Part shown: positions 8,138-17,093 of the stretch, piece by piece | How the letters are laid out: each line of letters begins with the position of its first letter | Position numbering within the stretch: the first letter of the stretch is position 1 | NCBI GenBank assembly: GCA_021789975.1 | Contig: JAJYIT010000007.1 | Location: 62,001-126,000, forward strand | Direction: 5' to 3' | Length of the DNA stretch: 64,000 bases | DNA from: Bacteroidota bacterium | GTDB taxonomy: Bacteria; Bacteroidota; Ignavibacteria; Kryptoniales; JAKASW01 | The notes under the pieces: model-generated | Told to the model about the DNA's origin: nothing | What the model saw: only the letters and a program-made list of their open reading frames with translations | Database searches by the model: none | Program-made: the position numbers and the translations under genes

Positions 8138-9055
8138 TTATAATTGACTCGACAATGTTAACTGCATGTACATCGCGGTGCTGCTTCCCGTTCTAACCGG
8201 GTACATTGCAGCATCCACCTGTATCGGTTCTAAATGCACTCCTAATCCGAATGTGGGTTCGTTAAGACCGCTACCGGCCACATAGCCAAACCTCACTGCC
8301 AATATCTTAATAGGGAGTAGCTCTATTCCTCCCCTGAAAATATTGACAGATGGTTTGAAGAGTTTTTCACTCGACATTGCGATGACCAGAAAAGGCGACT
8401 GCATAGATTCAGCCGCGGGAAATTTCATGGTGGCCCCGATGGTTATCGTCGTTGGAAGGACTGTCCGAACGGCGCGCACACGATTGTTTATCATGGGGAA
8501 GGTAACATCAGAGCCCAATCCGCCGAACGTAAGACCGTAGCTGAACCCACCCGACGGCACATAGTCCACACCCATTGTGTATGAGGCCGCGGTAGTGCTG
8601 TTTATGTTGGATACCGCACCCTGACGAAACGCTATCGCTCCGCCTGCACTCAGCGTAGGAATTATCGTGTGAGCGTAGGCAATATTATAACCAAGTCCGT
8701 AGAGCCTGTAACCACCAAAAGACGCCGACCGGGAAATCTCTCCGAGGTTGTAAACCTGTGCGCTGACCGCAAGCATCTGGTCCTGACCATACAGGAGGGG
8801 AAACGCAAGGTTCTCCTGCATCTCGCGGTAATTACCCTGAGTATGATTCAGGGCTACCGATGCGTTTCCCAAAAAAGCAATTGCCGCCGGGTTCTCGTAC
8901 ATCGAAGTGATATCGTGGTATTCGGACATGTTTGCGTTGCCGAGTGCAGCGTTACGCGCGCCGATGTTTAAGTCAGGAATTACCGATTGCGCCAGAGCAA
9001 GCTGAGATGTCACAGCGATTAGCACTCCTGCCGACAGCAGATTATTTAAACTCAT
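8138..9055 (-). CDS. PorV/PorQ-like outer-membrane beta-barrel protein
   Basis: 305 residues with a signal peptide (cleavage near ALAQ|SV). After it, IGARNAALGNANMSEYHDITSMYENPAAI is the standard opening of the PorV/PorQ (UPF0164) barrels of the Bacteroidota-Chlorobiota lineages: Gly-rich first strand, then an N-PAA motif. The remainder alternates short beta segments and ends in an aromatic-poor terminal strand. It starts 9 bases after the wza-like gene and lies before the WecA-like gene, so it is co-transcribed with polysaccharide export genes. Family members include the T9SS shuttle PorV, but the position here suggests a barrel partner for polysaccharide or surface-layer export. Function is inferred. 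Confidence 0.75.
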   Translation of the reverse strand: MSLNNLLSAGVLIAVTSQLALAQSVIPDLNIGARNAALGNANMSEYHDITSMYENPAAIAFLGNASVALNHTQGNYREMQENLAFPLLYGQDQMLAVSAQVYNLGEISRSASFGGYRLYGLGYNIAYAHTIIPTLSAGGAIAFRQGAVSNINSTTAASYTMGVDYVPSGGFSYGLTFGGLGSDVTFPMINNRVRAVRTVLPTTITIGATMKFPAAESMQSPFLVIAMSSEKLFKPSVNIFRGGIELLPIKILAVRFGYVAGSGLNEPTFGLGVHLEPIQVDAAMYPVRTGSSTAMYMQLTLSSQL

Positions 9056-9064
9056 TTCTCTCTC

Positions 9065-9919
9065 TCAACGAATCAGGGTGAAGAATCCGAACATAAGTAC
9101 AATCTCCGACGCGTAATTGGCGAATGACTGCACAAAATTCTGTTGCTCAGGGACGAACACTGTATCTCCCGGATAAATGTCGGGGATGGATCGCACGTTG
9201 CCGTTACGCAGATATTTTGTCAGGTCGACGTCCAACACATCACGATATACTCCACCACGGTAAATCCTTATGTGCCGTAAATCGGCTGTTGGCGTGGTTC
9301 CGCCCGCTTCTGCAATGACCTCTATCAGCGATAGATCGTTGAGTGCCGGGTAGTTTCCCTGCCTGGTAACTGCTCCCATGACGCTAACTCGCTTGTCCAT
9401 GCCGATGTGAGATATGGTGAGCCTTACATCTCCCTTGACATATTCGGACAAGCGCTGCTTCAACTCTTCGCTCAACTGGTGTTCGGTCATCCCCGCTGCT
9501 ATTACTTCGCCGACTAGAGGAACGGTGATTGTCCCGTAATCTTTCACGGTGGTTGTCGTGTTGAATTCCGGATAGCCCCATACTGTGATCTGAATTTGAT
9601 CGCCTGGCTTTATTAAACTCTCTCCTGGGAGCGAATCTGTTGCCGCGTAGTTCGCAGTATTCACCGCGGGATTAGGTTCCGACGCTGCGTTTTGCTGCTG
9701 CGGGCTATACTGGGTTGGCTTCGTCAGTGTCTCTAATGAGCAACCTGCCAATGCGACTGCTATCAGCGCGACAGGAAGCAACGACATAACAAACCGCCTG
9801 AACGATCGGTTGAAACCTACTTTGGTTTCCCCGGGCTCAATGGAACGATGCCCCGTGTCAGTAAGCTCTTCTTTTCGCCCTGACTTAACCTGGGCCTGCT
9901 GCAACTTCAAATACTTCAA
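9065..9919 (-). CDS. wza: Wza-like polysaccharide export lipoprotein
   Basis: 284 residues. A lipoprotein signal ends at LAGC (Cys60), preceded by a positively charged FNRSFRRF segment. The Poly_export (PES) domain begins at LIKPGDQIQITVWGYPEFN (about 105). SLBB repeats follow (VMGAVTRQGNYPALNDLSLI, then a second with PGDTVFVPEQQNF), and a short hydrophobic C-terminus could be the membrane helix of the export pore. The first possible start is TTG 9919 behind an AAGGAAGG site, which leaves an unusually long 44-residue leader before the hydrophobic core; a start nearer residue 34 or 45 is possible. It heads a leftward operon with the PorV-like and WecA-like genes and faces the rightward polysaccharide operon. 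Confidence 0.87.
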   Translation of the reverse strand: MKYLKLQQAQVKSGRKEELTDTGHRSIEPGETKVGFNRSFRRFVMSLLPVALIAVALAGCSLETLTKPTQYSPQQQNAASEPNPAVNTANYAATDSLPGESLIKPGDQIQITVWGYPEFNTTTTVKDYGTITVPLVGEVIAAGMTEHQLSEELKQRLSEYVKGDVRLTISHIGMDKRVSVMGAVTRQGNYPALNDLSLIEVIAEAGGTTPTADLRHIRIYRGGVYRDVLDVDLTKYLRNGNVRSIPDIYPGDTVFVPEQQNFVQSFANYASEIVLMFGFFTLIR

Positions 9920-10138
9920 AACTTCCTTCCTTCTAAAGCTTCCCGCTACAACTTTGCGAACTAAAATTCGGTGCGATTACTTGATCGATAAATTTGTCTC
10001 ACCTTTTCACCATGATAAGCTCAACCTTCATGCCACGCAGCAGGATCACAAAAAACATTGGGAAATCCCCAAATATTGGAGGTAAGGTCGCTGATACTCT
10101 CTCTCCATAGGAGTTACGAGGGTCCCCCGACTGCTGAC

Positions 10139-10189
10139 TGTGTACATAGTAAACAGATACCTCGTTTACACTGGCTACATAGTACACAC
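10139..10189 (+). promoter_or_regulatory. Dyad/direct-repeat element upstream of the sigma-54 promoter (candidate enhancer)
   Basis: GTGTAC (10140-10145) and GTACAC (10182-10187) face each other, and GTAAAC (10149-10154) pairs with GTTTAC (10164-10169). The octamer ACATAGTA occurs twice in direct orientation at 10144 and 10177, 33 bases apart, about three helical turns. The element sits 90-140 bases upstream of the -24/-12 promoter, where activators of sigma-54 RNA polymerase usually bind. Confidence 0.6.
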
Positions 10190-10278
10190 ACGCGCTGATT
10201 GGTGTAGAAAGTATACATGAGCCGATAGGGCATTTAGCTCAAAATCTGAATATGGAGGGGGGGCACACTTCAAATCTG

Positions 10279-10293
10279 TGGCATAGTCTTTGC
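10279..10293 (+). promoter_or_regulatory. Sigma-54 (-24/-12) promoter of the rightward polysaccharide operon
   Basis: TGGCAT at 10279-10284, five bases, then TTGC at 10290-10293. This matches the TGGCAY-N5-TTGC consensus with exact spacing. Transcription would begin about 12 bases after the GC, near 10305, just before the ATG at 10320. It therefore excludes the upstream in-frame start at 10290 and helps fix the start of the Wzz-like gene. Confidence 0.7.
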
Positions 10294-10319
10294 GCTTTAT
10301 CTGGAAAAAGGCGAGCAGT

Positions 10320-11675
10320 ATGAAAAATGCGCAGTTTACTATCGAAGAGTTCCTAGCGGTCCTGAGAAGGCGAAGGGCTTCATTCATTATACCCGCGTTG
10401 ATTATTATAACCGTCAGCACCATTGGGGCTTTTCTCATAACCCGACAGTACGTCTCTTCGACAACGATACTTGTCCAGAATGACGCCGTGCTCAATCCGT
10501 TCCTGAGTTATACGATGGCGATGAGTATGGAAGGGTCGGATGACAAGCTCCGCAACTTCAATGAAATTGTTTACAGCCGTCCAACGATCGAGGCTCTAAT
10601 CGATAGCCTTGGCATGCGAGCAAGGTTGAAGAACCCGATCGTGAAAGATATGTTGATCAGCCAGATATCGAAGAACATCAAGACAGACAGAAAGAGTTCG
10701 GATTCATTCACTATCTCATACTATGACTCAGTTCCCGCAATGGCACAGAGGGCTGTTAGGATTCTGTCTGAGCTCTTCATCCAAACAAGATCGAACATAG
10801 ACAACCGAAAGAATAAGTTTGCTGTAACTTTCTACCAAAAGAAGCTGGATCAACTGCAGAGCAAATTTGAGAAAAGTCAGAGTGTCCTGGTAACCGCACT
10901 GAAGCAGCACGTGAACGAGTTGCCGGAAGATGAAAAGACCCTATATACTAATATTAGTGACTACGATAAGCAGGTTAGGGTCATACAGCAGAGGCTCGAC
11001 AACTACCAGCAGGCGCTTACGATCCTGGACGCTGCCTCCAAGACAAAAGCAGGCACCCATATCGACCTAACACAATTGTATCTTATTCCACTGCTGGATG
11101 TTCCATATCAATCCGAGCTGCAAAAGGCAGTGTCTAACTATGATCAGCTTTCTCAGCAGTACACCCAGCTTTATCCCGATGTTCAGAGTGCGCGCGCAAA
11201 GGTTATCCAGTTAATCGGCCTGGTAGCGAACGCAATCAAGGCAGAACTTGTTAGAAAGCAGGCGGAAATGTGGTCGCTCGAAAAGCTGCGAAACGACGCC
11301 ATTACCTCGGTTAAGAATGCCGCGGTTGCCAAGAATCAGGACCAGGATCTTCAGACAAATTTTGGGATTTACAAAGGCTTGTACAATGAAATGAAAGTAA
11401 AATTGGAGCAAGCTCAAGCAAGTCAGGATATTGGTGAGAGCGGTGCCGAGGGGTACGTAGTAATTGACCCCGCTCAACTGCCAACCACGCCAGCCAAGCC
11501 AAACCGGGCGCTAATAATCGGCGGAGGCATGGGATTGGGACTCTTCCTCGGAATACTTGCCGCCGGACTCTCAGAGTTGCTCGATACGCGAATACGCATA
11601 CCTGAAGATGTTGAAGTTTTTGAAAAGCCGATTATCGCATACTTACCTGCGCCTAGATCCTCCGACGATAAGTGA
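10320..11675 (+). CDS. Wzz/GumC-type chain-length determinant protein
   Basis: 451 residues from ATG 10320. The opening FTIEEFLAVLRRRRASFIIP leads into the first membrane helix (about 20-42). A long periplasmic coiled-coil region contains YQKKLDQLQSKFEKSQSVL. Near the end a Pro-rich turn (AQLPTTPAKPNRA) precedes the second membrane helix. This is the Wzz/PCP2a layout that sets polymer length and contacts the outer-membrane Wza channel. There is no ATPase domain; that function is in the next gene. The start at 10290 is rejected because it would precede the predicted transcription start of the sigma-54 promoter. Confidence 0.9.
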   Translation: MKNAQFTIEEFLAVLRRRRASFIIPALIIITVSTIGAFLITRQYVSSTTILVQNDAVLNPFLSYTMAMSMEGSDDKLRNFNEIVYSRPTIEALIDSLGMRARLKNPIVKDMLISQISKNIKTDRKSSDSFTISYYDSVPAMAQRAVRILSELFIQTRSNIDNRKNKFAVTFYQKKLDQLQSKFEKSQSVLVTALKQHVNELPEDEKTLYTNISDYDKQVRVIQQRLDNYQQALTILDAASKTKAGTHIDLTQLYLIPLLDVPYQSELQKAVSNYDQLSQQYTQLYPDVQSARAKVIQLIGLVANAIKAELVRKQAEMWSLEKLRNDAITSVKNAAVAKNQDQDLQTNFGIYKGLYNEMKVKLEQAQASQDIGESGAEGYVVIDPAQLPTTPAKPNRALIIGGGMGLGLFLGILAAGLSELLDTRIRIPEDVEVFEKPIIAYLPAPRSSDDK

Positions 11676-11711
11676 AGAATCTTGAAATGAAGAAGGAAAG
11701 AGGGTATCGAA

Positions 11712-12485
11712 TTGATAGACAATTCAGGCATCTTTAACCTGATGATGAATTCAGAGGCAAAATTTCCGGATGATCAAGGTCGCCCAAAAGACAACGATTC
11801 TTTTGCAGGACAGATTAAGGGAAGCGGCAGACAGCCGATCGAGCTCGTCCGACCAGTTAAAATCAATACGAACCCTGGAGACAGAGTCGATTCCAAGGTT
11901 ATCCGGTATAATCTTTATAATTCTTTCAACTATTCCCTCTTCCTGCCTCAGGACTACAGAACTATTAAGTTGAGCCTCGGTATCACGAGTCCAAATAAAG
12001 GAGAAGGGAAAACGACGGCGGTATGCAATCTCGCCACGGCAATATCATTAGGCACAGGCAGAAAGACGGTGGTTGTCGATCTCAACCTGAGTAACCCGCG
12101 CATACACACCGTATTTGGAATTCCGCAGGGACCCGGACTCGGTGAAGCTCTCGTCGGCCAGGATATTTGTGTCGCGCCCACTCAAATTGAAAACTTGTTT
12201 GCTATGTCTGCGGGCAATTTGAAAGCCATTCCTCCGTCGAGATTCCTTACTTTCAGAGAGCTGCTAGCTTCGCTCTTCAAAGAATTTGAGTTTGTTCTCA
12301 TCGATATGCCTTCCGTGCAATCGAAGGATTTCCCCACATTAATCTCAAATCAACTTACAGGCTTGATCGTTGTTGTAAAAGCAAAAAAGACAAAGAGACG
12401 GGATGTAAGTAAGTTGTTCAGGCGAGTTCGCCAGGAGACCGTTCTTGCGTTCGTCATGAATGAGGTGAACGAGAATGACTTATAA
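11712..12485 (+). CDS. BY-kinase-like (CpsD/CapB) polysaccharide biosynthesis ATPase
   Basis: 257 residues from TTG 11712 (site AAGGAAAGAGGG upstream). A P-loop SPNKGEGKTT is at 92-101, the A-prime box VVVDLNLSNPR at 120-130, and a Walker-B-like FVLIDMPS near 195. These are the marks of bacterial tyrosine kinases that pair with Wzz proteins. The A-prime box has VDLNL where active kinases usually have IDxDxR, and there is no tyrosine-rich C-terminal tail, so kinase activity may be lost and the protein may act as an ATP-binding partner. It follows the Wzz-type gene directly. Confidence 0.82.
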   Translation: MIDNSGIFNLMMNSEAKFPDDQGRPKDNDSFAGQIKGSGRQPIELVRPVKINTNPGDRVDSKVIRYNLYNSFNYSLFLPQDYRTIKLSLGITSPNKGEGKTTAVCNLATAISLGTGRKTVVVDLNLSNPRIHTVFGIPQGPGLGEALVGQDICVAPTQIENLFAMSAGNLKAIPPSRFLTFRELLASLFKEFEFVLIDMPSVQSKDFPTLISNQLTGLIVVVKAKKTKRRDVSKLFRRVRQETVLAFVMNEVNENDL

Positions 12486-12514
12486 TCACCTTTATTGTCT
12501 TAAGGCGTGAAGCT

Positions 12515-12694
12515 ATGCAGCCCCTTCTGAGCTTAATCAGCTTGATGATCGTGACCATAGTTCTCGGAAAGGGAAACTGGAGCAGCAAGTCTGTCAAGTA
12601 CGCTATCGTAGTGGTTGTTGCCATGCTGCAAACAATCCTTGTGCTGATCGGCATGTTCACTATGAAAGCTCCCACTGCCCGGCTTCCATATTAA
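12515..12694 (+). CDS. Small two-helix membrane protein
   Basis: A 59-codon frame, ATG 12515 to TAA 12694. Residues 3-18 (PLLSLISLMIVTIVLG) and about 30-48 (AIVVVVAMLQTILVLIGM) are two hydrophobic helices joined by a short polar, lysine-containing loop (KGNWSSKSVKY). The C-terminus is short and polar. It fills the gap between the BY-kinase-like gene and the polymerase gene almost exactly, with 29 and 13 bases on either side, as a real operon member would. I do not recognise a family. A small regulator or subunit of the polymerase or export complex is a guess from position. Confidence 0.6.
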   Translation: MQPLLSLISLMIVTIVLGKGNWSSKSVKYAIVVVVAMLQTILVLIGMFTMKAPTARLPY

Positions 12695-12707
12695 AAGACG
12701 GGAAAAT

Positions 12708-14276
12708 ATGAGTTTTATAGAAATCAAGAGGGTCATCTCTCTCCTTAGGAAAATTCAATTTGAAAAGATAGTCTCATATTCTCTCATTGCGCTCGTGTCC
12801 CTCGCAGCGTCCTTGATTCTGGTGATGGAAAACGGGAACATCCGTGCGGCATTCGCGTTTGTAATCGTGCTCGCAGTGGTGCTGATTACTTTTTTCAGGG
12901 TGGACTGGGGTTTTTATATATTCTTCGGGATGGTCCTCCTCTTCGATCAGTTCGGCATACCCGGTTTCGATCCTATCACTTACAATGTCCACTATTTCTG
13001 GAACCTCAAGCAGATTCCCTACATACCGCATTTCTCAGCGGGAGTTATGAACCCGCTCGAGCTCCAGCTATTGCTCCTCTTCATTTCATGGTTCATGGCA
13101 GTCAGCTCCCGGAGACGAAACAAAGTTCAAGGAGTATATAACTGGGGCATTGCACTGATATTTCTGACGGCGGTAGCAGCTTCGCTCGCTTACGGCATGA
13201 AAAACGGAGGGGAGTTCCTCAGAGCACTTTGGGAAGTGCGCGCATTTTTCTACCTCGGCTTCGTGTTCTTCCTCGTCCCGCAAATAATACAAACTAAAGA
13301 ACAGATAAGGATCCTTTTATGGATCGCTATTTTTATGATGACCATAAAGGCGATCCAAGGGATCCTCCGATATGTGTCGCAGGGATTTAGCTTCGGGATC
13401 TACACATGCCTCACGAACCACGAGGATCCGGTCTTTATGAATGTTCTCTTCATCTTTCTGATAGGCCTGATACTTTATAATCAAAAAAACAGACAGCGGA
13501 CGGCGATGCTCTGGTTGTTGGTGCCGATGCTTCTGGGATACATGGCGGGTCAGAGGCGCGCGGCAGTTGCAGGGTTCATTGTCTCTCTGGGAGCGTTCTT
13601 TGTCCTTCTTCCGGGAGAGAAAAGACGCATGCTTCTAAAGGCGATGGTTCCGATACTGGGACTCTTCGTGGTTTACAGTGCTGTATTCTGGAACGACTCG
13701 GGAAGGCTGGGACTACCCGTACAGATGATCAAATCCGGTATATTCGATACCAGCAAGAGTGAATCGGGAGAAAGATACGATTCTAACCTGTATCGAGTAG
13801 AAGAAGACTATGATCTTGCGGTCACCATACGTCACTCCGCATTAAAGGGAATCGGCTTCGGGAATAAGTATGAACAGCCTCTCATTCTCCCACCCATCCC
13901 CTTCCCTCTACGTGATTGGATACCCCATAACGAAATACTATGGGTGATGGTGAAGATGGGCGTGATCGGTTTCTTCGTCTTTGCCCTGTTCATGGATATG
14001 GTGGTATTCAAGGGCGTTACCGTCTTTCATGAGATCGACGATCCGTATTTGAAGGCTGTCTGCGCCGCAGTCATCATTGCTGTCATCAACCAGATGGTGG
14101 TTTCATATTTCGATCTCCAGCTGACTTTTTATCGGAACATGATATTCCTGGGCACGCTTGCCGGCTTCCTTCCAACTATCAGTGCTGTGGGTAAGCAAGG
14201 AAAGAAAGATGTAGTCACCATAAACCAGAGGCCGATCGAGGAAGCTGTCGCTGGTGATCCCCGGAGTATGCGATGA
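12708..14276 (+). CDS. O-antigen ligase/polymerase-like (Wzy) membrane protein
   Basis: 522 residues with about a dozen hydrophobic helices. A conserved extracytoplasmic stretch late in the protein, containing HSALKGIGFGNKYE and IPHNEILWVMVKMGVIG, matches the Wzy_C pattern (G-x-G...H-N) of O-antigen ligases and polymerases. It should join lipid-linked repeat units into polymer on the outer side of the inner membrane. Neighbouring flippase and Wzz-type genes fit a Wzx/Wzy-dependent system. I looked for exosortase residues (the Cys/Arg/His set of EpsH proteins) and did not see them. Confidence 0.82.
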   Translation: MSFIEIKRVISLLRKIQFEKIVSYSLIALVSLAASLILVMENGNIRAAFAFVIVLAVVLITFFRVDWGFYIFFGMVLLFDQFGIPGFDPITYNVHYFWNLKQIPYIPHFSAGVMNPLELQLLLLFISWFMAVSSRRRNKVQGVYNWGIALIFLTAVAASLAYGMKNGGEFLRALWEVRAFFYLGFVFFLVPQIIQTKEQIRILLWIAIFMMTIKAIQGILRYVSQGFSFGIYTCLTNHEDPVFMNVLFIFLIGLILYNQKNRQRTAMLWLLVPMLLGYMAGQRRAAVAGFIVSLGAFFVLLPGEKRRMLLKAMVPILGLFVVYSAVFWNDSGRLGLPVQMIKSGIFDTSKSESGERYDSNLYRVEEDYDLAVTIRHSALKGIGFGNKYEQPLILPPIPFPLRDWIPHNEILWVMVKMGVIGFFVFALFMDMVVFKGVTVFHEIDDPYLKAVCAAVIIAVINQMVVSYFDLQLTFYRNMIFLGTLAGFLPTISAVGKQGKKDVVTINQRPIEEAVAGDPRSMR

Positions 14277-14340
14277 GCAGTCAGGATAATGCCTATGACC
14301 TCAAGTACGCCTGCGTAACAAGTGCTGTAAGCGATTAGCT

Positions 14341-15840
14341 ATGTCTTATTCGATTGCCAAATCGCTATTCAAGAACACTGCTACGATGATGGCTGCCCAG
14401 ATCGTAACTTGGGTCTGCGGGCTCATCACTTTCATACTTATACCGCGCTTTTTAGGCAGCGCCGCATACGGAAGAGTCTACCTGGCATTATCGATCCAGA
14501 TGATACTGAGCAGCCTGATCGACTATGGTGCGAGCTTCCTCATTACGAAGGAGATTTCCCGAGACAGATCGAATGCTTCGGGCACCATGAGCCATGCGGT
14601 AGTCCTGAGAACTTTCCTATGGGTGTTATCGGTTTTTCTTGCTTACCTGATCTGCGTAGTCGCACATTACCCACCGTCTGTTACTGTGCTCGTCATGATA
14701 TTGGCTGTCGCAAATGCCTGGGTGAACATGACAAAGCTTTTGCGATATTGCTACCTCGGATTTGAGGAAATAAAGTACCCATCTGTTGGCGCAGTGGTCG
14801 AGCGAGGGTTCATGATGGTTTCGGTGACGGTTGCCCTGCTCCTCGGTGCTAAAGAAGAAGTGGTTGTCATACTTATCGCCATCAGCACACTAATGAGTTT
14901 CGCAATTTCCGTGAAGTATTCCAGGAGCATGTTCAAGCTGAATCTTTCCGTACATCTCGAGACTTTCAGGAGAATGATCCGGTCCGGCGTCCCATACTTC
15001 CTATGGGCTATCTTCGGAATAATCTATTTTAGGATAGACGCGGTTTTGCTTTCTCTTTTTGCGCCCGACTCAGTTGTCGGTTGGTATGGAGCGGCTTACC
15101 GATTCTTCGATGTGCTCATGTTCCTGCCGTCCATATTCACTCAGGCACTTTACCCTATTGTTACACGATTGAGCAAGGATGAACCGGAATCCATGGTCAC
15201 AACAACGCGGAGAAGCATAGAGCTGTTATTTCTCACCTCCCTACCGATCGCCATAGGGATGATATTGTTTGCCAGGCCTATAGTTCAGTTGCTTCTCGGG
15301 CTGCCGGCTTTTGAACCCTCGATTTCGGTTTTACAGCTCCTTTCTTTTGGGACCGTTTTAGTATATGTAGACTTTGTTCTCGGGAATTCAGTGATGGCGT
15401 TGGATAAACAGAAGACCTGGGCTCTGGTCGGATTCGCGGCTATGATTTTGAATGTTGGTCTTAACTTGATCTTAATCAAACATTTTCAATCTTTGATTGG
15501 AAACGGCGGAGTAGGTTCGGCGATAGCCACGGACCTCACTGAGCTTTTCGTCATGCTTTCTGCTGCCGCACTCATGCCGAGAAAACTTTTCAACGCGAGC
15601 CTGTGGAAGGTGGTAGCAAAAGGGGTCTTGTCGGGATCGGTGATGGTGCTTCTCATCTTCGGCGGCATGGAAATAGGTATTCCATGGGCGCTTCTTGCCG
15701 TCTTCAGCATCATTGTTTATGGGGGCATACTCGTCGTGATCGGAGCTGTAGACCAAAGAGTTCTGGAGTTTCTGACAAATACGATCTCGGCGAGGGGCAT
15801 CAGGAGATTCTTGGCAGAAAGGCGGGGAGCAAACGCATGA
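14341..15840 (+). CDS. Wzx-type polysaccharide flippase
   Basis: 499 residues, hydrophobic throughout with about 14 predicted helices. The N-terminal FKNTATMMAAQIVTWVCGLI and the segment IPRFLGSAAYGRVYLALS are typical of the RfbX/polysaccharide_synt family of the MOP exporters. It should translocate undecaprenyl-linked repeat units across the inner membrane. Its TGA overlaps the ATG of the following glycosyltransferase (ATGA at 15837-15840). Confidence 0.88.
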   Translation: MSYSIAKSLFKNTATMMAAQIVTWVCGLITFILIPRFLGSAAYGRVYLALSIQMILSSLIDYGASFLITKEISRDRSNASGTMSHAVVLRTFLWVLSVFLAYLICVVAHYPPSVTVLVMILAVANAWVNMTKLLRYCYLGFEEIKYPSVGAVVERGFMMVSVTVALLLGAKEEVVVILIAISTLMSFAISVKYSRSMFKLNLSVHLETFRRMIRSGVPYFLWAIFGIIYFRIDAVLLSLFAPDSVVGWYGAAYRFFDVLMFLPSIFTQALYPIVTRLSKDEPESMVTTTRRSIELLFLTSLPIAIGMILFARPIVQLLLGLPAFEPSISVLQLLSFGTVLVYVDFVLGNSVMALDKQKTWALVGFAAMILNVGLNLILIKHFQSLIGNGGVGSAIATDLTELFVMLSAAALMPRKLFNASLWKVVAKGVLSGSVMVLLIFGGMEIGIPWALLAVFSIIVYGGILVVIGAVDQRVLEFLTNTISARGIRRFLAERRGANA

Positions 15841-17093
15841 AGATTCTTCACCTCGCTCCATATTCCCCAGTCCCTCCAATTTTCGGCGGAGCTCTCAGAG
15901 TTTATCATATACTCAAGGGACTGTCCCGTCACCATGATGTCACGTTTATGACAATAGGCACCGACGAAGACAGGAAGCTCCTCAACTCGCACTTTGGAGA
16001 GACGGTCAGAAAGATTCACGTGATCCCGTCGGTTGGCACCCCATTCATGCGGCCGTGGAAACTTGTAACGGGAGCAATACTCCACGGCAGAAGCATGATG
16101 TTGCAGAATGCATGGGACAATAACGTCAAAGACGCCCTGGAAAGATTGTTGAAGAGAGAGAAATTCGACATTCAACTGGCTGAGTTTCCAGGGATGGCGC
16201 AGTTTGACGCGCCGAGCGATACCGTTACAATTCTCGATGAGCATAACGTCGAATTCAGTAACCTTGAACGGATGTATAAAGGCGCCCATTTCCCGCCCCG
16301 CAGACTTCTCTACTATCGAGAATTCCGCAAACTTCAGCATGATGAACTAGAAGTCTGCAAACGTGTAGATTCGATTTTCGCCACATCAGAAAACGATGCG
16401 AGGCTGCTGGACCAGATGCTGCCCAATAAGCCAAAGTATGTAATACCTAACGGTGTCGACACAAGCTATTTTGTGCCGTCAGATATGAGCCTCGAGCCGT
16501 ACTCGATGGTTTTCACCGGGACTATGGACTATTTCCCGAACCACGACGCGATGAAATATTTTATCGACTCGATATTTCCGATTGTGAAAAAGCACTTCCC
16601 ACAAGCCAAAATATATGTCGTCGGGAAGAATCCGGATCTGAGCCTAAAGCGCCGGGCAAGTAGGGATATCATTGTCACCGGTTATGTCTCTGACGTGAGA
16701 CCGTATGCTCTCAAGGCCTCCGTTTATGTGGTTCCTCTCAGGATGGGAAGCGGAACTCGGTTGAAGATCCTGGAAGCTCTCGCGATGAAGAAAGCCGTCG
16801 TAACCACGACCATCGGTTGCGAAGGAATAGATGTCGAAGACGGAGTTAATGTAGATGTGGCAGACAGCCCTTCCTCTTTCGCTGAAAGAATAATAGATCT
16901 CTTCAATAATAGAAAACGCGCCACAGAGCTTGGTGAGCGCGGTTATCAACTGGTAAGGGAGCGATATGACTGGAAGGTAGTCGAGAACCAGATGGAGGCA
17001 GCAATAAGCGCGGTTGTCGAGCGAAGAACCAGTTCCGCGCTCTCAGTTACCAATGCACCCGCGAGGGGGGGAGAAAATTACAATGACGCTTAG
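15837..17093 (+). CDS. GT4-type glycosyltransferase
   Basis: 418 residues from ATG 15837, inside the stop of the flippase gene. The open frame extends further upstream but that part is a shadow of the flippase gene. The opening MKILHLAPYSPVPPIFGG is the usual N-terminal Rossmann start of GT4 enzymes. IPNGVDTSYF begins the nucleotide-sugar domain, and RMGSGTRLKILEALAMKKAVVTT carries the donor-binding Glu. The layout resembles the glycosyltransferases found in PEP-CTERM/EpsH polysaccharide loci. It adds a sugar to the lipid-linked unit in the cytoplasm; donor and linkage are unknown. Confidence 0.88.
   Translation: MKILHLAPYSPVPPIFGGALRVYHILKGLSRHHDVTFMTIGTDEDRKLLNSHFGETVRKIHVIPSVGTPFMRPWKLVTGAILHGRSMMLQNAWDNNVKDALERLLKREKFDIQLAEFPGMAQFDAPSDTVTILDEHNVEFSNLERMYKGAHFPPRRLLYYREFRKLQHDELEVCKRVDSIFATSENDARLLDQMLPNKPKYVIPNGVDTSYFVPSDMSLEPYSMVFTGTMDYFPNHDAMKYFIDSIFPIVKKHFPQAKIYVVGKNPDLSLKRRASRDIIVTGYVSDVRPYALKASVYVVPLRMGSGTRLKILEALAMKKAVVTTTIGCEGIDVEDGVNVDVADSPSSFAERIIDLFNNRKRATELGERGYQLVRERYDWKVVENQMEAAISAVVERRTSSALSVTNAPARGGENYNDA

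Noticed and set aside
10020..10034. Possible second sigma-54 site on the minus strand before wza
   Set aside because: TGGCAT with the right spacing is present, but the -12 element is TTGA instead of TTGC; the nearly invariant C is missing.
10290..10319. Alternative upstream start of the Wzz-like gene
   Set aside because: It would start upstream of the transcription start predicted by the sigma-54 promoter and adds residues not seen in the family.
12708..14276. Exosortase identity for the polymerase-like membrane protein
   Set aside because: The locus resembles exosortase-linked clusters, but the Cys/Arg/His arrangement of EpsH proteins is absent and the H-N motif fits Wzy/O-antigen ligase.
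15603..15836. Upstream extension of the GT4 gene
   Set aside because: It is a shadow of the flippase gene; the family start MKILHLAPYS and the ATGA overlap fix the start at 15837.
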